From Lachnospiraceae bacterium (lineage in GTDB: Bacteria > Bacillota > Clostridia > Lachnospirales > Lachnospiraceae): a stretch of DNA of 64,000 bases. The translations under genes were made by a program, and so were the position numbers. The stretch is taken from positions 58,999 through 122,998 of the forward strand of contig JAFTPP010000007.1 of assembly GCA_017463255.1 (NCBI GenBank), given 5' to 3'. The notes under the pieces were generated by a model. It was not told the DNA's origin. It did not search any database and saw only the letters and a program-made list of their open reading frames with translations. Positions 45,511 to 55,361 of this stretch are shown here, piece after piece. Each line of letters starts with the position of its first letter. The first letter of the stretch is position 1.

Positions 45511-48396
45511 TTATCCCATATAATTTTTCTTTAACATTCCTTCATATACAGACACTTCAACAGGTCTTGAGTAATAATATCCCTGTGCTGAACAACCACC
45601 CACTTCTTTTAAGAACTCAACCTGTTCTCTGGTTTCTACACCTTCCACGACAACAGCAAGATTTAAACTGTGAGCCAGTGAAATAAGCGTTCTTAAGATA
45701 TTCCTGCTCTTGTCCTCATCATCACCACCATCAAGGAATTTTAAATCCATTTTAATGATATCAAGAGGCATCTCTTTTAACATATTAAGAGATGAATATC
45801 CGCTTCCGAAATCGTCCATTGCAACCTTAAATCCTGCAGCCTGAAGTTTTCTGATTTTTTTGTAAATGGCATCTGTGTCTTCAGCACAAATTGTTTCAGT
45901 AATCTCTAATTCTAAATCAGACGGCTCCAAATCATATTTTGCAACTAATTCTTCCAGTTTATCCTGTAATTCATTGCCATAAAAATGAGCACGGGATACA
46001 TTAATGGAAAGAGTTAATAAAGGCAACCCCTGCTTTTTCATTTCTGATAACAATCTGCAGGTTTCTTCCCAAACATAATAATCAAGACGGATAATAAATC
46101 CGTTCTTTTCGAACACATTGATGAATACTCCCGGGGAAATCATACCTTTCATCGGATGTAACCAACGCACCAATGCTTCACCACCGATAATCTTTTCCTT
46201 GGCAATATCATACTTAGGCTGGACATATACGCTAAACTGCCGTTCTTCCACAGCCTGTTCCATGTCATTTTCAATTTCCTGTTCCTGAATGATCCTCTTA
46301 CGCTCATCATCATCATAAAAACGGATATATTCATGTCTGTTCTGGTCCTTATCATGTACCGCAAGTCCTGCCCTGTCACACATGATGTTAATCGGCAGGT
46401 CTCTGTCTTCCACCTTAAACACACCGTATACAACCTTAATATCCATTTCTTTCAAGAATGTTTTATAGCGTTTCGGGAAAGAAATCTCATTAAAATCAGC
46501 TTCTTTCATACACATATAGAAGTGATCCCCGGTAAATCTTGCTACAATGAGTTCTCTTCCTTTTGCCAAATCCTTCAGTTTCTTTGCCATGAATCTTAAT
46601 AAATGGTCTCCTTTTGCCATGCCATATAAATCATTAACCACCTTAAAATTCACAATATCCAAAAGCACAATACACATAGGCTCTTCTGAGCTTTCTAACA
46701 TTTCTCTTGCTTTATCAAAGAATGTACTTCTGTTATATACTCCGGTCAACTCATCCTGTTGAGCCCGTTTTTCTAACATCTGGTATTCATTTCTCTTAAT
46801 TCTTAAGGTTGCCATGCGATGCATCAAAATAGTATAGATCACAATAGCAATCACAAGCATAATTGCAATAAAAATAATTACATTTTTATATTCGTACAGT
46901 AAATCGCTCAAATCCTGTTCATAGGGATTTGAAACCTGCTCCCTTGAAATCAGTGCATCTTTTTCGTCCTGTGAGATAAAGTTAATGGTTTTATTAATAA
47001 TGCCAATCAACATTGCCTGGTCTTCAGACGCAATAAAACACATTCCGTTGGTAAATTTCTTACCGGGACTTTCTACCAACCTTTCCGCATACTCCGGTTT
47101 TTCCAAAAGGTGTGCCACTACATAAGAATCCTGAATAGCCACATCCGCCTTACCGTTTAACACAGCTTCCAAGCAATCTTTGGTTGATGATTGATAGGAA
47201 ATAATATATTCCGGGTTCTCATTGCGGATTAATGCCGGCAAATATTTCATTTCCTGCGTAATCGCAATTACTCTTGCGTCATTAACATCATCCACTGCAT
47301 CAGCACGCCGAACAACATAGGATAACTGTGTACTTAATAACGGATTGCTGGTAATCAGACTGTCTTCCAAGCCATTCGCTTCAATTACTCTTTTTGAACG
47401 CAACATCAGATAATCATCCTCAAGTACCTGACGTGTTTGTTCATCCATGGTGATGGGTGTACTTTCCATCTCAATACTAAACTCTAATCCGCTCTTTTCA
47501 GATAAAAGCTTAATATACTCTACAAAAATACCGCCGGCTTTACCATTCTCCATATAGCTTAATGGTATCGAACCCTCCATCAGTTTCACTCTGACAGGTT
47601 CCGCTTTCCAAATGAATTCCTGCTCTTCTTTGGTAAACAACGGATAGCTTGACATCCGTCCATCCCCATAGTATTCCAGTGACAATTGCATTTCCACTTC
47701 ACTGTTATCAATCTTAAGCATACGCATCGCTTCATTTAACTCATCCATCAACTGCGCATTTTGTTGCCCTGTAATACAGTAATAGGGTCTGACTTCAAAA
47801 CGTCCCACTACCTTAACATCTGTATGTACGTGAAGACTTCCTACTGCCGCCAAATCAACCTCACCATTTTTCAAGGCTTCTATTGCCTGACGTTCCGAAT
47901 CATAGTAAACTTCTTCACAATCTATTCCATTATTCTTAGCAAAAGCCACAAACTCTTCCGAATGCATACTCTGTTTTAATAAACCAACTTTGCATCCCTT
48001 CATCGCTTCATAATCTTCATAGTATATATCTGCATCCGTGCGCGCATAAAGAACCGTGTACTCATATCCCAAGGGAATATCTGAGTACAGGAATTTTTCA
48101 GCACGACCTTCTTCATACTGAGCCATGCATACGATATCTATTTCCCCTGACTCTAATTGTTCCAGGCAACTTTCCCAGGTCTCGTATACATACTCATATC
48201 TCCATCCCGTATAATTGGAAATCTCATTCAGATACTCCACACCATATCCTTCAAAGACTCCATTTGTTTCCTCCATAAAACCGCACTGTTCTATGTAACC
48301 AACCCTTACCGTGTCTTCCTTTGCATCGGCCGTAAGTGTTCCTGTCACATTCATAGTCAATATCGTTGCAATTAACAGAATAATAATCTTTTTCAT
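45511..48396 (-). CDS. Two SBP3 sensor domains plus degenerate GGDEF and EAL: c-di-GMP phosphodiesterase
   Basis: I start at ATG 48396 (MKKIIILLIATILTMNVTGT), 961 residues, after AAAGGAA. A signal peptide is followed by two extracellular solute-binding (SBP family 3) domains: about 30-245 (VRVGYIEQCGFMEETNGVFE) and 265-500 (VRVKLMEGSIPLSYMENGKA). One membrane helix lies at about 510-535. The GGDEF domain has TGDHF in place of GGDEF and is probably not a cyclase. The EAL domain has EALVRW, ETIC, DDFGSGYSSL and VEGVET, all catalytic. It likely hydrolyses c-di-GMP in response to an amino acid or similar ligand. Confidence 0.93.
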   Translation of the reverse strand: MKKIIILLIATILTMNVTGTLTADAKEDTVRVGYIEQCGFMEETNGVFEGYGVEYLNEISNYTGWRYEYVYETWESCLEQLESGEIDIVCMAQYEEGRAEKFLYSDIPLGYEYTVLYARTDADIYYEDYEAMKGCKVGLLKQSMHSEEFVAFAKNNGIDCEEVYYDSERQAIEALKNGEVDLAAVGSLHVHTDVKVVGRFEVRPYYCITGQQNAQLMDELNEAMRMLKIDNSEVEMQLSLEYYGDGRMSSYPLFTKEEQEFIWKAEPVRVKLMEGSIPLSYMENGKAGGIFVEYIKLLSEKSGLEFSIEMESTPITMDEQTRQVLEDDYLMLRSKRVIEANGLEDSLITSNPLLSTQLSYVVRRADAVDDVNDARVIAITQEMKYLPALIRNENPEYIISYQSSTKDCLEAVLNGKADVAIQDSYVVAHLLEKPEYAERLVESPGKKFTNGMCFIASEDQAMLIGIINKTINFISQDEKDALISREQVSNPYEQDLSDLLYEYKNVIIFIAIMLVIAIVIYTILMHRMATLRIKRNEYQMLEKRAQQDELTGVYNRSTFFDKAREMLESSEEPMCIVLLDIVNFKVVNDLYGMAKGDHLLRFMAKKLKDLAKGRELIVARFTGDHFYMCMKEADFNEISFPKRYKTFLKEMDIKVVYGVFKVEDRDLPINIMCDRAGLAVHDKDQNRHEYIRFYDDDERKRIIQEQEIENDMEQAVEERQFSVYVQPKYDIAKEKIIGGEALVRWLHPMKGMISPGVFINVFEKNGFIIRLDYYVWEETCRLLSEMKKQGLPLLTLSINVSRAHFYGNELQDKLEELVAKYDLEPSDLELEITETICAEDTDAIYKKIRKLQAAGFKVAMDDFGSGYSSLNMLKEMPLDIIKMDLKFLDGGDDEDKSRNILRTLISLAHSLNLAVVVEGVETREQVEFLKEVGGCSAQGYYYSRPVEVSVYEGMLKKNYMG

Positions 48397-48566
48397 ATTT
48401 ATTCCTTTCTGCCAAAGCATCCTGTCATACATATATCAAAAGTTTTATCCGAAAGTATCCCCATTGTTTGTATTTTATCCTATCCCCCAATTCGTTGTAT
48501 ATACTTTTTCCGATATCGACACGAATTTTGTCGATATTGGCACATAATTTTGTTAAAAAACAAAAA

Positions 48567-48590
48567 GAAAGCGGCAAATCAACCGCTTTC
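48567..48590 (-). terminator. Intrinsic terminator after ugd
   Basis: GAAAGCGG (48567-48574) pairs with CCGCTTTC (48583-48590), with TTTTTG and TTTTTT following on the minus strand. Confidence 0.85.
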
Positions 48591-48613
48591 TCCCTCAATA
48601 TAGTGCTAATTTA

Positions 48614-49852
48614 TTAATCTCTGTAATACAAATCTCTTGTATAAACTTTATCCTCAACATCTGCAAGTTCCTCGGAATAACGATTAGTAACAATAACTGT
48701 ACTAATCTTTTTAAACTCATCCAAATCACGGATAACACGGCTTCCAAAGAACTGTTCCTCATTTAAGGTTGGCTCATATACCACAACCTCAAGGCCTTTT
48801 GCCTTAATTCTTTTCATAACGCCCTGTATTGAACTCTGGCGGAAATTGTCAGAGTTTGCTTTCATGGTCAAACGGTATACACCCACACACTTCTTGTCTG
48901 AGCTGCCGTAAACGCCTGTCTCACGGTTGTAATAACCTGCCTTTTCCATAATCTGCTCTGCAATAAACTCCTTACGTGTTCTGTTAGCGTCAACGATGGC
49001 ACCTATAATATTATTCGGAACATCATTAAAGTTAGCTAAAAGCTGTTTCGTATCTTTCGGTAAACAATAACCACCGTATCCAAAAGACGGATTATTATAG
49101 TGGGTACCGATTCGGGGATCTAAGCCCACACCTTCAATAATCTGCTTTGTATTTAAACCATGAATCTCTGCATAGGTATCCAATTCATTGAAAAAGGATA
49201 CACGTAATGCCAGATAGGTGTTGGCAAATAATTTTACCGCTTCAGCTTCCGTAAGATCAGTAAACAGAACCGGGATGTCTTCTTTGATAGCCCCCTGTTC
49301 CAGTAAATGAGCAAAGGTTTTCGCCGCTTCCATCAAGCGTTCATCATCCTGAGGAACTCCTACAATAATTCTTGATGGATACAGGTTATCATAAAGAGCC
49401 TGTCCTTCCCGTAAGAATTCAGGACAGAAAATCAAATTCTCTGTTTCGAATCTTTCTCTTGCTGCTAATGTATATCCAACCGGAATGGTAGATTTAATTA
49501 CCATAATGGCATCCGGATTCACTTTCATTACCAACTTAATAACCGACTCAACGGAAGAGGTATCGAAATAATTCTTAACCGGGTCATAATTGGTCGGTGT
49601 GGAAATAATAACATAATCTGCACCTTTATATGCTGACTCGGCATCTGTTGTTGCCGTCAAATTTAATTCATGCTCTGATAAATACTCCTGTAACTTAGCG
49701 TCCACAATCGGAGACTTTCTGTTATTAATCATCTCCACCTTTTCAGGAATAACATCTACTGCCACCACTTCATTGTGTTGCGCCAAAAGAACCGCATTGG
49801 AAAGTCCTACATACCCTGTTCCTGCCACAGCTATCTTATACGAGTTTTTCAT
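48614..49852 (-). CDS. ugd: UDP-glucose 6-dehydrogenase
   Basis: The 412-residue enzyme oxidises UDP-glucose to UDP-glucuronate. The NAD fold begins [20 protein letters not shown]. The catalytic cysteine lies in [18 protein letters not shown], and substrate residues appear in [13 protein letters not shown]. The size matches the short Ugd type. It ends the HK-RR-ugd run (2 nt after the response regulator), suggesting that surface polysaccharide precursor supply is linked to that two-component system. Confidence 0.95.
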   Translation of the reverse strand: MKNSYKIAVAGTGYVGLSNAVLLAQHNEVVAVDVIPEKVEMINNRKSPIVDAKLQEYLSEHELNLTATTDAESAYKGADYVIISTPTNYDPVKNYFDTSSVESVIKLVMKVNPDAIMVIKSTIPVGYTLAARERFETENLIFCPEFLREGQALYDNLYPSRIIVGVPQDDERLMEAAKTFAHLLEQGAIKEDIPVLFTDLTEAEAVKLFANTYLALRVSFFNELDTYAEIHGLNTKQIIEGVGLDPRIGTHYNNPSFGYGGYCLPKDTKQLLANFNDVPNNIIGAIVDANRTRKEFIAEQIMEKAGYYNRETGVYGSSDKKCVGVYRLTMKANSDNFRQSSIQGVMKRIKAKGLEVVVYEPTLNEEQFFGSRVIRDLDEFKKISTVIVTNRYSEELADVEDKVYTRDLYYRD

Positions 49853-49854
49853 TT

Positions 49855-50619
49855 CTAATCCTCCAAATACTTATCCAAAAATTTGTATATACTCTTTGCG
49901 CTGGGCGGTTTCAGCAAATAACCTGCCGGTCGTAACTCAAGCACTGCCTCAATATGCTCCTTATCACATACCCCTGTTAAAAAGACAATAGGAATATCTT
50001 TTGCCTCTTCTACCTCACGGATCATCTGCATGGTCATTACGCCATCACACATTGGCATTGCATAATCCAAAAAGATAATATCCGGAACTCTTTGTCCAAT
50101 CATGGTAAGCGCTTTCATACCTGAAGTTGCTAACATGACATCATATTTATCTTTTAACATCTCATTTAAGGTACGTAAGAGAAATGCACTGTCATCTATT
50201 AGCATAACACATTTTCTCTGTCCCATAGGTCTGATGACTCTTTTCGTCTCCAGTTCGTCATCTATTCCCAATAGTTCAAAAACTACCCGCAATATTTCAT
50301 CATTATCTGCCGGACTGGTAATCGTATGAAACCGTTTTTCCTGTAATGCTTCACTAAACAGCTCCTGCTCTTCTTGTGTCCCTATACATACTACCGGAAC
50401 TTCAACCCTGTCACTCTTTAATTCTTCAAAAATAACAGAGCTTTCCGGTCCAAAGCCAATCATACTGACAATCACTAATTCAGGCTGATTCAATCTCAAA
50501 ATACCCTTGACCATTTCCACATTGTCCACACACATCTGAACATTCAGGTAATTGGCCAAATAGTTATTAATATCTTCAAATGCCGTATTAAATTTCCCTA
50601 TGAATACTACTTTCTTCAT
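49855..50619 (-). CDS. Response regulator with pseudo-receiver plus receiver
   Basis: The 254-residue protein contains no output domain. Residues 1-122 have a receiver-like fold, but the phosphoacceptor position is changed ([16 protein letters not shown]). Residues 135-254 form a normal receiver: acidic pair IDDS, phosphoacceptor in [14 protein letters not shown] in VFLTG and K in YLLKPP. It overlaps the upstream histidine kinase gene by 32 nt. It probably receives phosphate from that kinase's HPt domain and signals by protein contact. Confidence 0.9.
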   Translation of the reverse strand: MKKVVFIGKFNTAFEDINNYLANYLNVQMCVDNVEMVKGILRLNQPELVIVSMIGFGPESSVIFEELKSDRVEVPVVCIGTQEEQELFSEALQEKRFHTITSPADNDEILRVVFELLGIDDELETKRVIRPMGQRKCVMLIDDSAFLLRTLNEMLKDKYDVMLATSGMKALTMIGQRVPDIIFLDYAMPMCDGVMTMQMIREVEEAKDIPIVFLTGVCDKEHIEAVLELRPAGYLLKPPSAKSIYKFLDKYLED

Positions 50620-53107
50620 GCTTGCCCGCTTCCGTCTTTATTCTGTCCACTACTACCAAAGCTTCTTCTGTTTCCAAAGACTCAATCCGTTGAAGCAATT
50701 CTTTCACAAGATTTTCAATTTCTTCCGGATATTCATATTTTCTGATTTCTGAACAAACAAAATCTGCTGTTGTGTAATTAGCATTCTTCAAACTTAATTC
50801 TAACATATCAAGATATGCTTTTTCTACACTTTTAGCATATGTTTTTGTTTCTTTTGGAAAAATTTTCAATACTCTTTCCCTGTGTTTTTCCATTTCTTCC
50901 ATTAAAACAGGGTGAAGTGTGCTAATACGCTCTGTATTTTGTTCCGCTGCAGCCACCTCTAACATTCTTGCAAGTTTGGATAACAATAATGCTCCCACCG
51001 TTGCTGCCGTACTCTTTAATGCGTGCACTTCTAACCTGTATAAGTGTAACGATTCCTCTGAAGATATCTCAGCAAACAAACCTGCAAGCTTCTCTTTTTG
51101 TGTCTCTAAGGCGCTTCCAAATTCTTCTAATAACTTCTTTAAAATCCCTTCATCCTGTAAAGCATTTAATGCATAAGAAAAATCAAATTCCTCCAACGGT
51201 TGAATACTGCATTCTGTTTTTGGCTCTTCTATGCTTGTTTTCTCTCCCGGAGCATGGACTAAGCCTTTCGGAAGATAATTGCGTATCATTTGTTCTAATT
51301 TTTCAGAAATAATAGGTTTAGACAGGAAATCATCAAATCCTTCACTAATATACATTTCCTTATCTTTCACACTGGCATTTGCCGTTAACATCACAATGGG
51401 AATGCCCTTGCAATATTTTCTTTTTCTTATTTCTTTTAAAGTCTCAATACCATCCATTTCAGGCATCATATGGTCTAAAAATACCATATCAAATTCTTGA
51501 AACTTTAATAAATCCAAGCACTCTTTACCGCTTTGTGCTTCCGTAATCTGCATTTTCGAATCTTTCAAAAGTGCTTTAAACACCTTCAAATTCATAACAT
51601 TATCATCAACTACCAGAATCTTAGCAAACTCTGCAGTATAAGAAGCTGCATATTGTTCATTATTTTGCGCCCAATGAATCCGGTCTCTAAAATCACCAAC
51701 CGGTTCATTTTTTACCACCTTTTGAACAAGGGCAAATGAAAATTCACTTCCCTCTTCATACTTACTCTGAATCCACAATTCGCTTCCCATAAGTTTCAGT
51801 AAAGACTGCACAATGTTCATTCCAAGGCCGGTACCTTCCACGTCACGGTTTTTATCCATGTCAAAACGCTGGAACGCATCATAGATTTTCCCGATATCCT
51901 CTTTTTTAATCCCAATTCCCGTGTCCTTTACGCAAAAATGCAATAATGCTTCTTTTCCCTGTACATCACAGGTCACCTTTAAGGTTACGTTGCCATGATG
52001 GGTATATTTCACCGCATTGGTAAGTAAATTTAATAAAATCTGTTTGATTCGTTTATCATCTCCAAAATATCCCGACGGTATTTTAGGATCAACATCAAAG
52101 ACTAACTTTAAATTTTTCTCTTTTGCTTTTAAATTCACCATATTGTATAAATCGTTGAGCAAGCTTCCTATCTCATAGTTTGCCTCAACAATTTCCATCA
52201 TGCCGGACTCGATTTTAGAAGAATCCAGGAGTTCATTTAAAATATTGATTAATAATAAGGACGAGTCCCTTGCATCCTGTGCGTATTTTTGCACGTCCTG
52301 ATTCTTACTCTCTCTTAAAATCATCTCGTTCATTCCAAACACTGCATTGATAGGTGTTCTCAGTTCATGAGATACTCTCGCCAAAAACTGGGTTTTTGCC
52401 TGATTGGCTCTTTCCGCCTCTTCCTTGGCTTTTTCCAATTCCGCAGTAAGCTTGGCTCTTTCAATACTTCCGTTCACAATCCGATAAATACTTTCACATA
52501 CATAAGCGAATGCAAAATAAATCAGACATCTGGGAACGACAAAAAACAACATCAACGATACAATCGGATTGGGATTAACCTCATCTAAGATAAACTTGCC
52601 ATCCTGAATATAGTCACTTAAAGGACCCGTTGTTAAAAGAGCCATGTTGGCATCGCAAAGCCCGATGTAATACCCACCGTATACAATAATAACGGTACTC
52701 ACCACCATAACCGCATAGACAAACCGCATTACCGGTTTAGAGGAATAAAGTGTTGCGTATAAAAAAGGTAACAAGGTTGCATAAACCACATGATAAGTAA
52801 TGGTAACACCCATAATGGTTGAAACCACGATAATAGAGCATAAAATAAAATATTTTGTCTTTTCATTACTCCATGACATCTTCTTGGACAGACAGTAAGT
52901 AATCAGATAAATAGCCAAAGATGGTATATATCCTCCAACCATTAACGTCTGATCTACAATAAAAATATGTAAGAGATTAAGTACAACAGCCACAGTGTAA
53001 ATCAACATCATAATTGTATAACACTTCATGACATATTGATTGGATACCCGCTCCCTGTCTTCAAAGTAAACCGAAATATCATCGTACTTTTCTTTTGTTC
53101 TTCTCAT
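50588..53107 (-). CDS. Hybrid sensor histidine kinase (6 TM, HisKA, HATPase, REC, HPt)
   Basis: I start at ATG 53107 (MRRTKEKYDDISVYFEDRER), 839 residues. The frame could run to 53140, but CGGA fits this start and the shared membrane domain then aligns residue for residue. Six helices (25-215) carry H106, P114, C151 (GLCDAN), NP at 180-181 and PR at 192-193. They are followed by a coiled coil, HisKA with H247 (FLARVSHELRTPIN), HATPase (GTGLGMNIVQSL), REC with FLDHMMPEMDG and an HPt (EVHALKSTAATVGA). A four-step phosphorelay to the adjacent receiver is likely. The input module resembles that of the cyclase at 55362. Confidence 0.93.
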   Translation of the reverse strand: MRRTKEKYDDISVYFEDRERVSNQYVMKCYTIMMLIYTVAVVLNLLHIFIVDQTLMVGGYIPSLAIYLITYCLSKKMSWSNEKTKYFILCSIIVVSTIMGVTITYHVVYATLLPFLYATLYSSKPVMRFVYAVMVVSTVIIVYGGYYIGLCDANMALLTTGPLSDYIQDGKFILDEVNPNPIVSLMLFFVVPRCLIYFAFAYVCESIYRIVNGSIERAKLTAELEKAKEEAERANQAKTQFLARVSHELRTPINAVFGMNEMILRESKNQDVQKYAQDARDSSLLLINILNELLDSSKIESGMMEIVEANYEIGSLLNDLYNMVNLKAKEKNLKLVFDVDPKIPSGYFGDDKRIKQILLNLLTNAVKYTHHGNVTLKVTCDVQGKEALLHFCVKDTGIGIKKEDIGKIYDAFQRFDMDKNRDVEGTGLGMNIVQSLLKLMGSELWIQSKYEEGSEFSFALVQKVVKNEPVGDFRDRIHWAQNNEQYAASYTAEFAKILVVDDNVMNLKVFKALLKDSKMQITEAQSGKECLDLLKFQEFDMVFLDHMMPEMDGIETLKEIRKRKYCKGIPIVMLTANASVKDKEMYISEGFDDFLSKPIISEKLEQMIRNYLPKGLVHAPGEKTSIEEPKTECSIQPLEEFDFSYALNALQDEGILKKLLEEFGSALETQKEKLAGLFAEISSEESLHLYRLEVHALKSTAATVGALLLSKLARMLEVAAAEQNTERISTLHPVLMEEMEKHRERVLKIFPKETKTYAKSVEKAYLDMLELSLKNANYTTADFVCSEIRKYEYPEEIENLVKELLQRIESLETEEALVVVDRIKTEAGKHEESSIHREI

Positions 53108-53146
53108 ATAAAATCCGTTTCTCCCTAAACCATTATTCATTAAGTT

Positions 53147-53178
53147 AAAAACCGCAATCCAGAGGGAATGCGGTTTTT
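53147..53178 (-). terminator. Terminator after the FecR-like gene
   Basis: AAAAACCGCAATCC (53147-53160) pairs with GGAATGCGGTTTTT (53165-53178), one mismatch, AGAG loop. It lies 90 nt beyond the FecR-like stop codon and just ahead of the kinase gene. Confidence 0.75.
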
Positions 53179-53268
53179 TTATCTTTAGTAATATATAATC
53201 AAAACATTGATTATCCCATTAAGTTTAGATAATTTTATCACGTCTACTTATCATTGTAAAGAGTAATA

Positions 53269-55182
53269 CTACCAAACTAAATCCTCTCCACATCTTGGAC
53301 AGGTTTCTCTTCCATCTTCACCTACGTTAGCTGTTATCATAATTTCTGTCTGATACTCTAAACATCTTGAACAAGATACAGTTGCAAACCAAACTGTATT
53401 TCCGGCCTCATCTAATCCTTGTGTATGGAATCCGCAAGGGCTGTCAGCATAAACATGTCCCGGCTCAAAATTTTTAAGCTCAAGTCCTTCATCACACTGC
53501 ATACAGTACTGATAGAGGATTCCGCCTGTTTCACAGCTACCCTCATAGATTTCCCAAACACCATTCATGGAATGTCCCGTTGCCGGTTCTGCATCCTTTA
53601 TAATCTGTGTATTACAGGTCAGGCACCATCCGCTTTGTGTTCCCGGTGTTGTACAAGTAGCAGTTGTTTCCTGAACCCATTGTTCTACCGAATGACCTGC
53701 TAATGGAAGGGTCTGTACTTCCTTGCTTCCACAGGTTGAACATACTCTGGTATTGGTTCCCTGTACCGTACAGGTAGACTCCACAGTGCTCCATGCACCC
53801 ATACTGTGACCTGTTGCTGCAATTTCCCTGGTTTCCGCTTCTTTACACACTTCACAAATTCTTTCTTCGCTTCCCGGTGCAGTACATGTTGCTGCTACCA
53901 CAACCTGCCAAGCTCCCATCATATGTCCTGTAGCAACTGCATACTCTGTTTCTACCACCTTCATACAGTTTACACATATTTTTTCACTTACGCCCTGTTC
54001 TGTACAAGTAGGTTCACTCACTACGGTCCATTCTTCCGTCACATGTCCCCCTGCCTGCGTAATCTGTTCCTCCATCAGTTCGCCACAGAAACGGCAATAA
54101 ATACTCTGCTTTCCGTCATGGGTACAATCCAAAGCCTGTTCTTCTACGATTTCACCGGCTTCATGGGCTGTTACTGCCAAGACTTCTTCTTCGCATACCA
54201 CACCGCAATCCATACAGGTCTTTTGTCTGCTTCCTTCTGTCTGACAAGTTGCTTCCGTTACTACTTCCCAGTCTCCCGGATTATGTCCTTTAGCAGGAAT
54301 GGTCACAGTATCTGTCACTTCATTGCAGACAGTACACCATACTTCCTCATATCCATCTTCCAAACAGGTTGCAGGTTTACCTTCAGTAGCTTCCATTTTA
54401 TGTTCTGCAAGCCCTGTATAATCCATTAACAATTCTTTACCAATGCAAAGTACTTCTCCGTCATCGATAAACTCTACAAGTTTTGATGCTATAGTTTGCG
54501 GAATCTCTTTATAGGGAATCTCAGTACTTTCCTTACCATCTGACACTACAAATTCCGAGAAATCTTCCCCGGCACGTATCAACGCAGATTCTCCTGCCGC
54601 AAATACTTTTGAAACTCCGTTAAAATCACCTGACTGTGTTTTTAAATCTACTTGAACGGAACCGTCAAATACTTGAAGAAGCGTATAAATAAGTCCGTCT
54701 TCTCCCACATATACCTCGATTAAGAAAACCGTACCTCTGACTGCCATTACAGAGTTTGGTGTATCTACTTCATACTTTTCCCCCTCTGTCAAAGCAGTGG
54801 AAAGGCGGTGTAATGTACATCCGTCATCCAAGTGAATTACTGTTTCACTCTTTTCACTGGTACCTTCGCTTTCCAACCAGAAATGCGTTCCACCTTCGGC
54901 ATACAAATACTTATTCATATCAAGCACCAATGTCATGTCAGAACTGTTTTGTACCGACACATCATCGCCGCCATAAAGATGCAATCCCTTATAAGCTTCC
55001 TTTTGTGCCTTCCCCTCGCTGCTTACAATGGAAGTACCATGCAATTCTTCTACTGCAATGGTTCTGTAGGATTCTTCCTTATTATTAAAAATCACCACCA
55101 CTACCACGGCTACTGCCACAACAGCCACTGCGCTTACAGCAAGTATGATTTTTCCTTTTACACTTTTTAATAATGTTTTCAT
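53269..55182 (-). CDS. Membrane-anchored FecR-like protein with ten CxxC pairs
   Basis: In the 637-residue protein, an N-terminal helix (about 8-29) anchors it with the bulk outside. Residues about 55-210 resemble the FecR domain (LYAEGGTHFWLESEG, VMAVRGTVFLIEVYVGEDGL). From about 265, repeats of roughly 40 residues follow the pattern GHxxGxW.vv..ATCt..G...r.C..C, ending in ..A.GH. Ten CxxC pairs are present (such as WCTVC, TCMDC, YCRFC, ICVNC, TCPRC). Each repeat could hold a metal or form disulfides. Similar Cys-rich repeats occur in Firmicutes surface proteins of unknown role. It lies between the kinase and the divergent cyclase. Confidence 0.82.
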   Translation of the reverse strand: MKTLLKSVKGKIILAVSAVAVVAVAVVVVVIFNNKEESYRTIAVEELHGTSIVSSEGKAQKEAYKGLHLYGGDDVSVQNSSDMTLVLDMNKYLYAEGGTHFWLESEGTSEKSETVIHLDDGCTLHRLSTALTEGEKYEVDTPNSVMAVRGTVFLIEVYVGEDGLIYTLLQVFDGSVQVDLKTQSGDFNGVSKVFAAGESALIRAGEDFSEFVVSDGKESTEIPYKEIPQTIASKLVEFIDDGEVLCIGKELLMDYTGLAEHKMEATEGKPATCLEDGYEEVWCTVCNEVTDTVTIPAKGHNPGDWEVVTEATCQTEGSRQKTCMDCGVVCEEEVLAVTAHEAGEIVEEQALDCTHDGKQSIYCRFCGELMEEQITQAGGHVTEEWTVVSEPTCTEQGVSEKICVNCMKVVETEYAVATGHMMGAWQVVVAATCTAPGSEERICEVCKEAETREIAATGHSMGAWSTVESTCTVQGTNTRVCSTCGSKEVQTLPLAGHSVEQWVQETTATCTTPGTQSGWCLTCNTQIIKDAEPATGHSMNGVWEIYEGSCETGGILYQYCMQCDEGLELKNFEPGHVYADSPCGFHTQGLDEAGNTVWFATVSCSRCLEYQTEIMITANVGEDGRETCPRCGEDLVW

Positions 55183-55305
55183 TCCCCCACACCTCTTTTA
55201 CAAAATAATCCAAGATACACTTTAACAGATTTCGACTTATTTTTAAATAACCCCCATGGGGTAATATGTGTTTTTTTGTATTAAGTGGCATGAGTACTAC
55301 AAATA

Positions 55306-55314
55306 TGTTATAAT
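55306..55314 (+). promoter_or_regulatory. Extended -10 promoter of the cyclase gene
   Basis: TGtTATAAT (55306-55314) is a perfect extended -10. The -35 position (55286-55291, TGGCAT) is weak, as is common with extended -10 promoters. The gene starts 48 nt later after AGGAG. Confidence 0.6.
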
Positions 55315-55361
55315 ATAACTGAAACTAATGACTTGATAAAAGTAAATCAGGAGAAAATATT

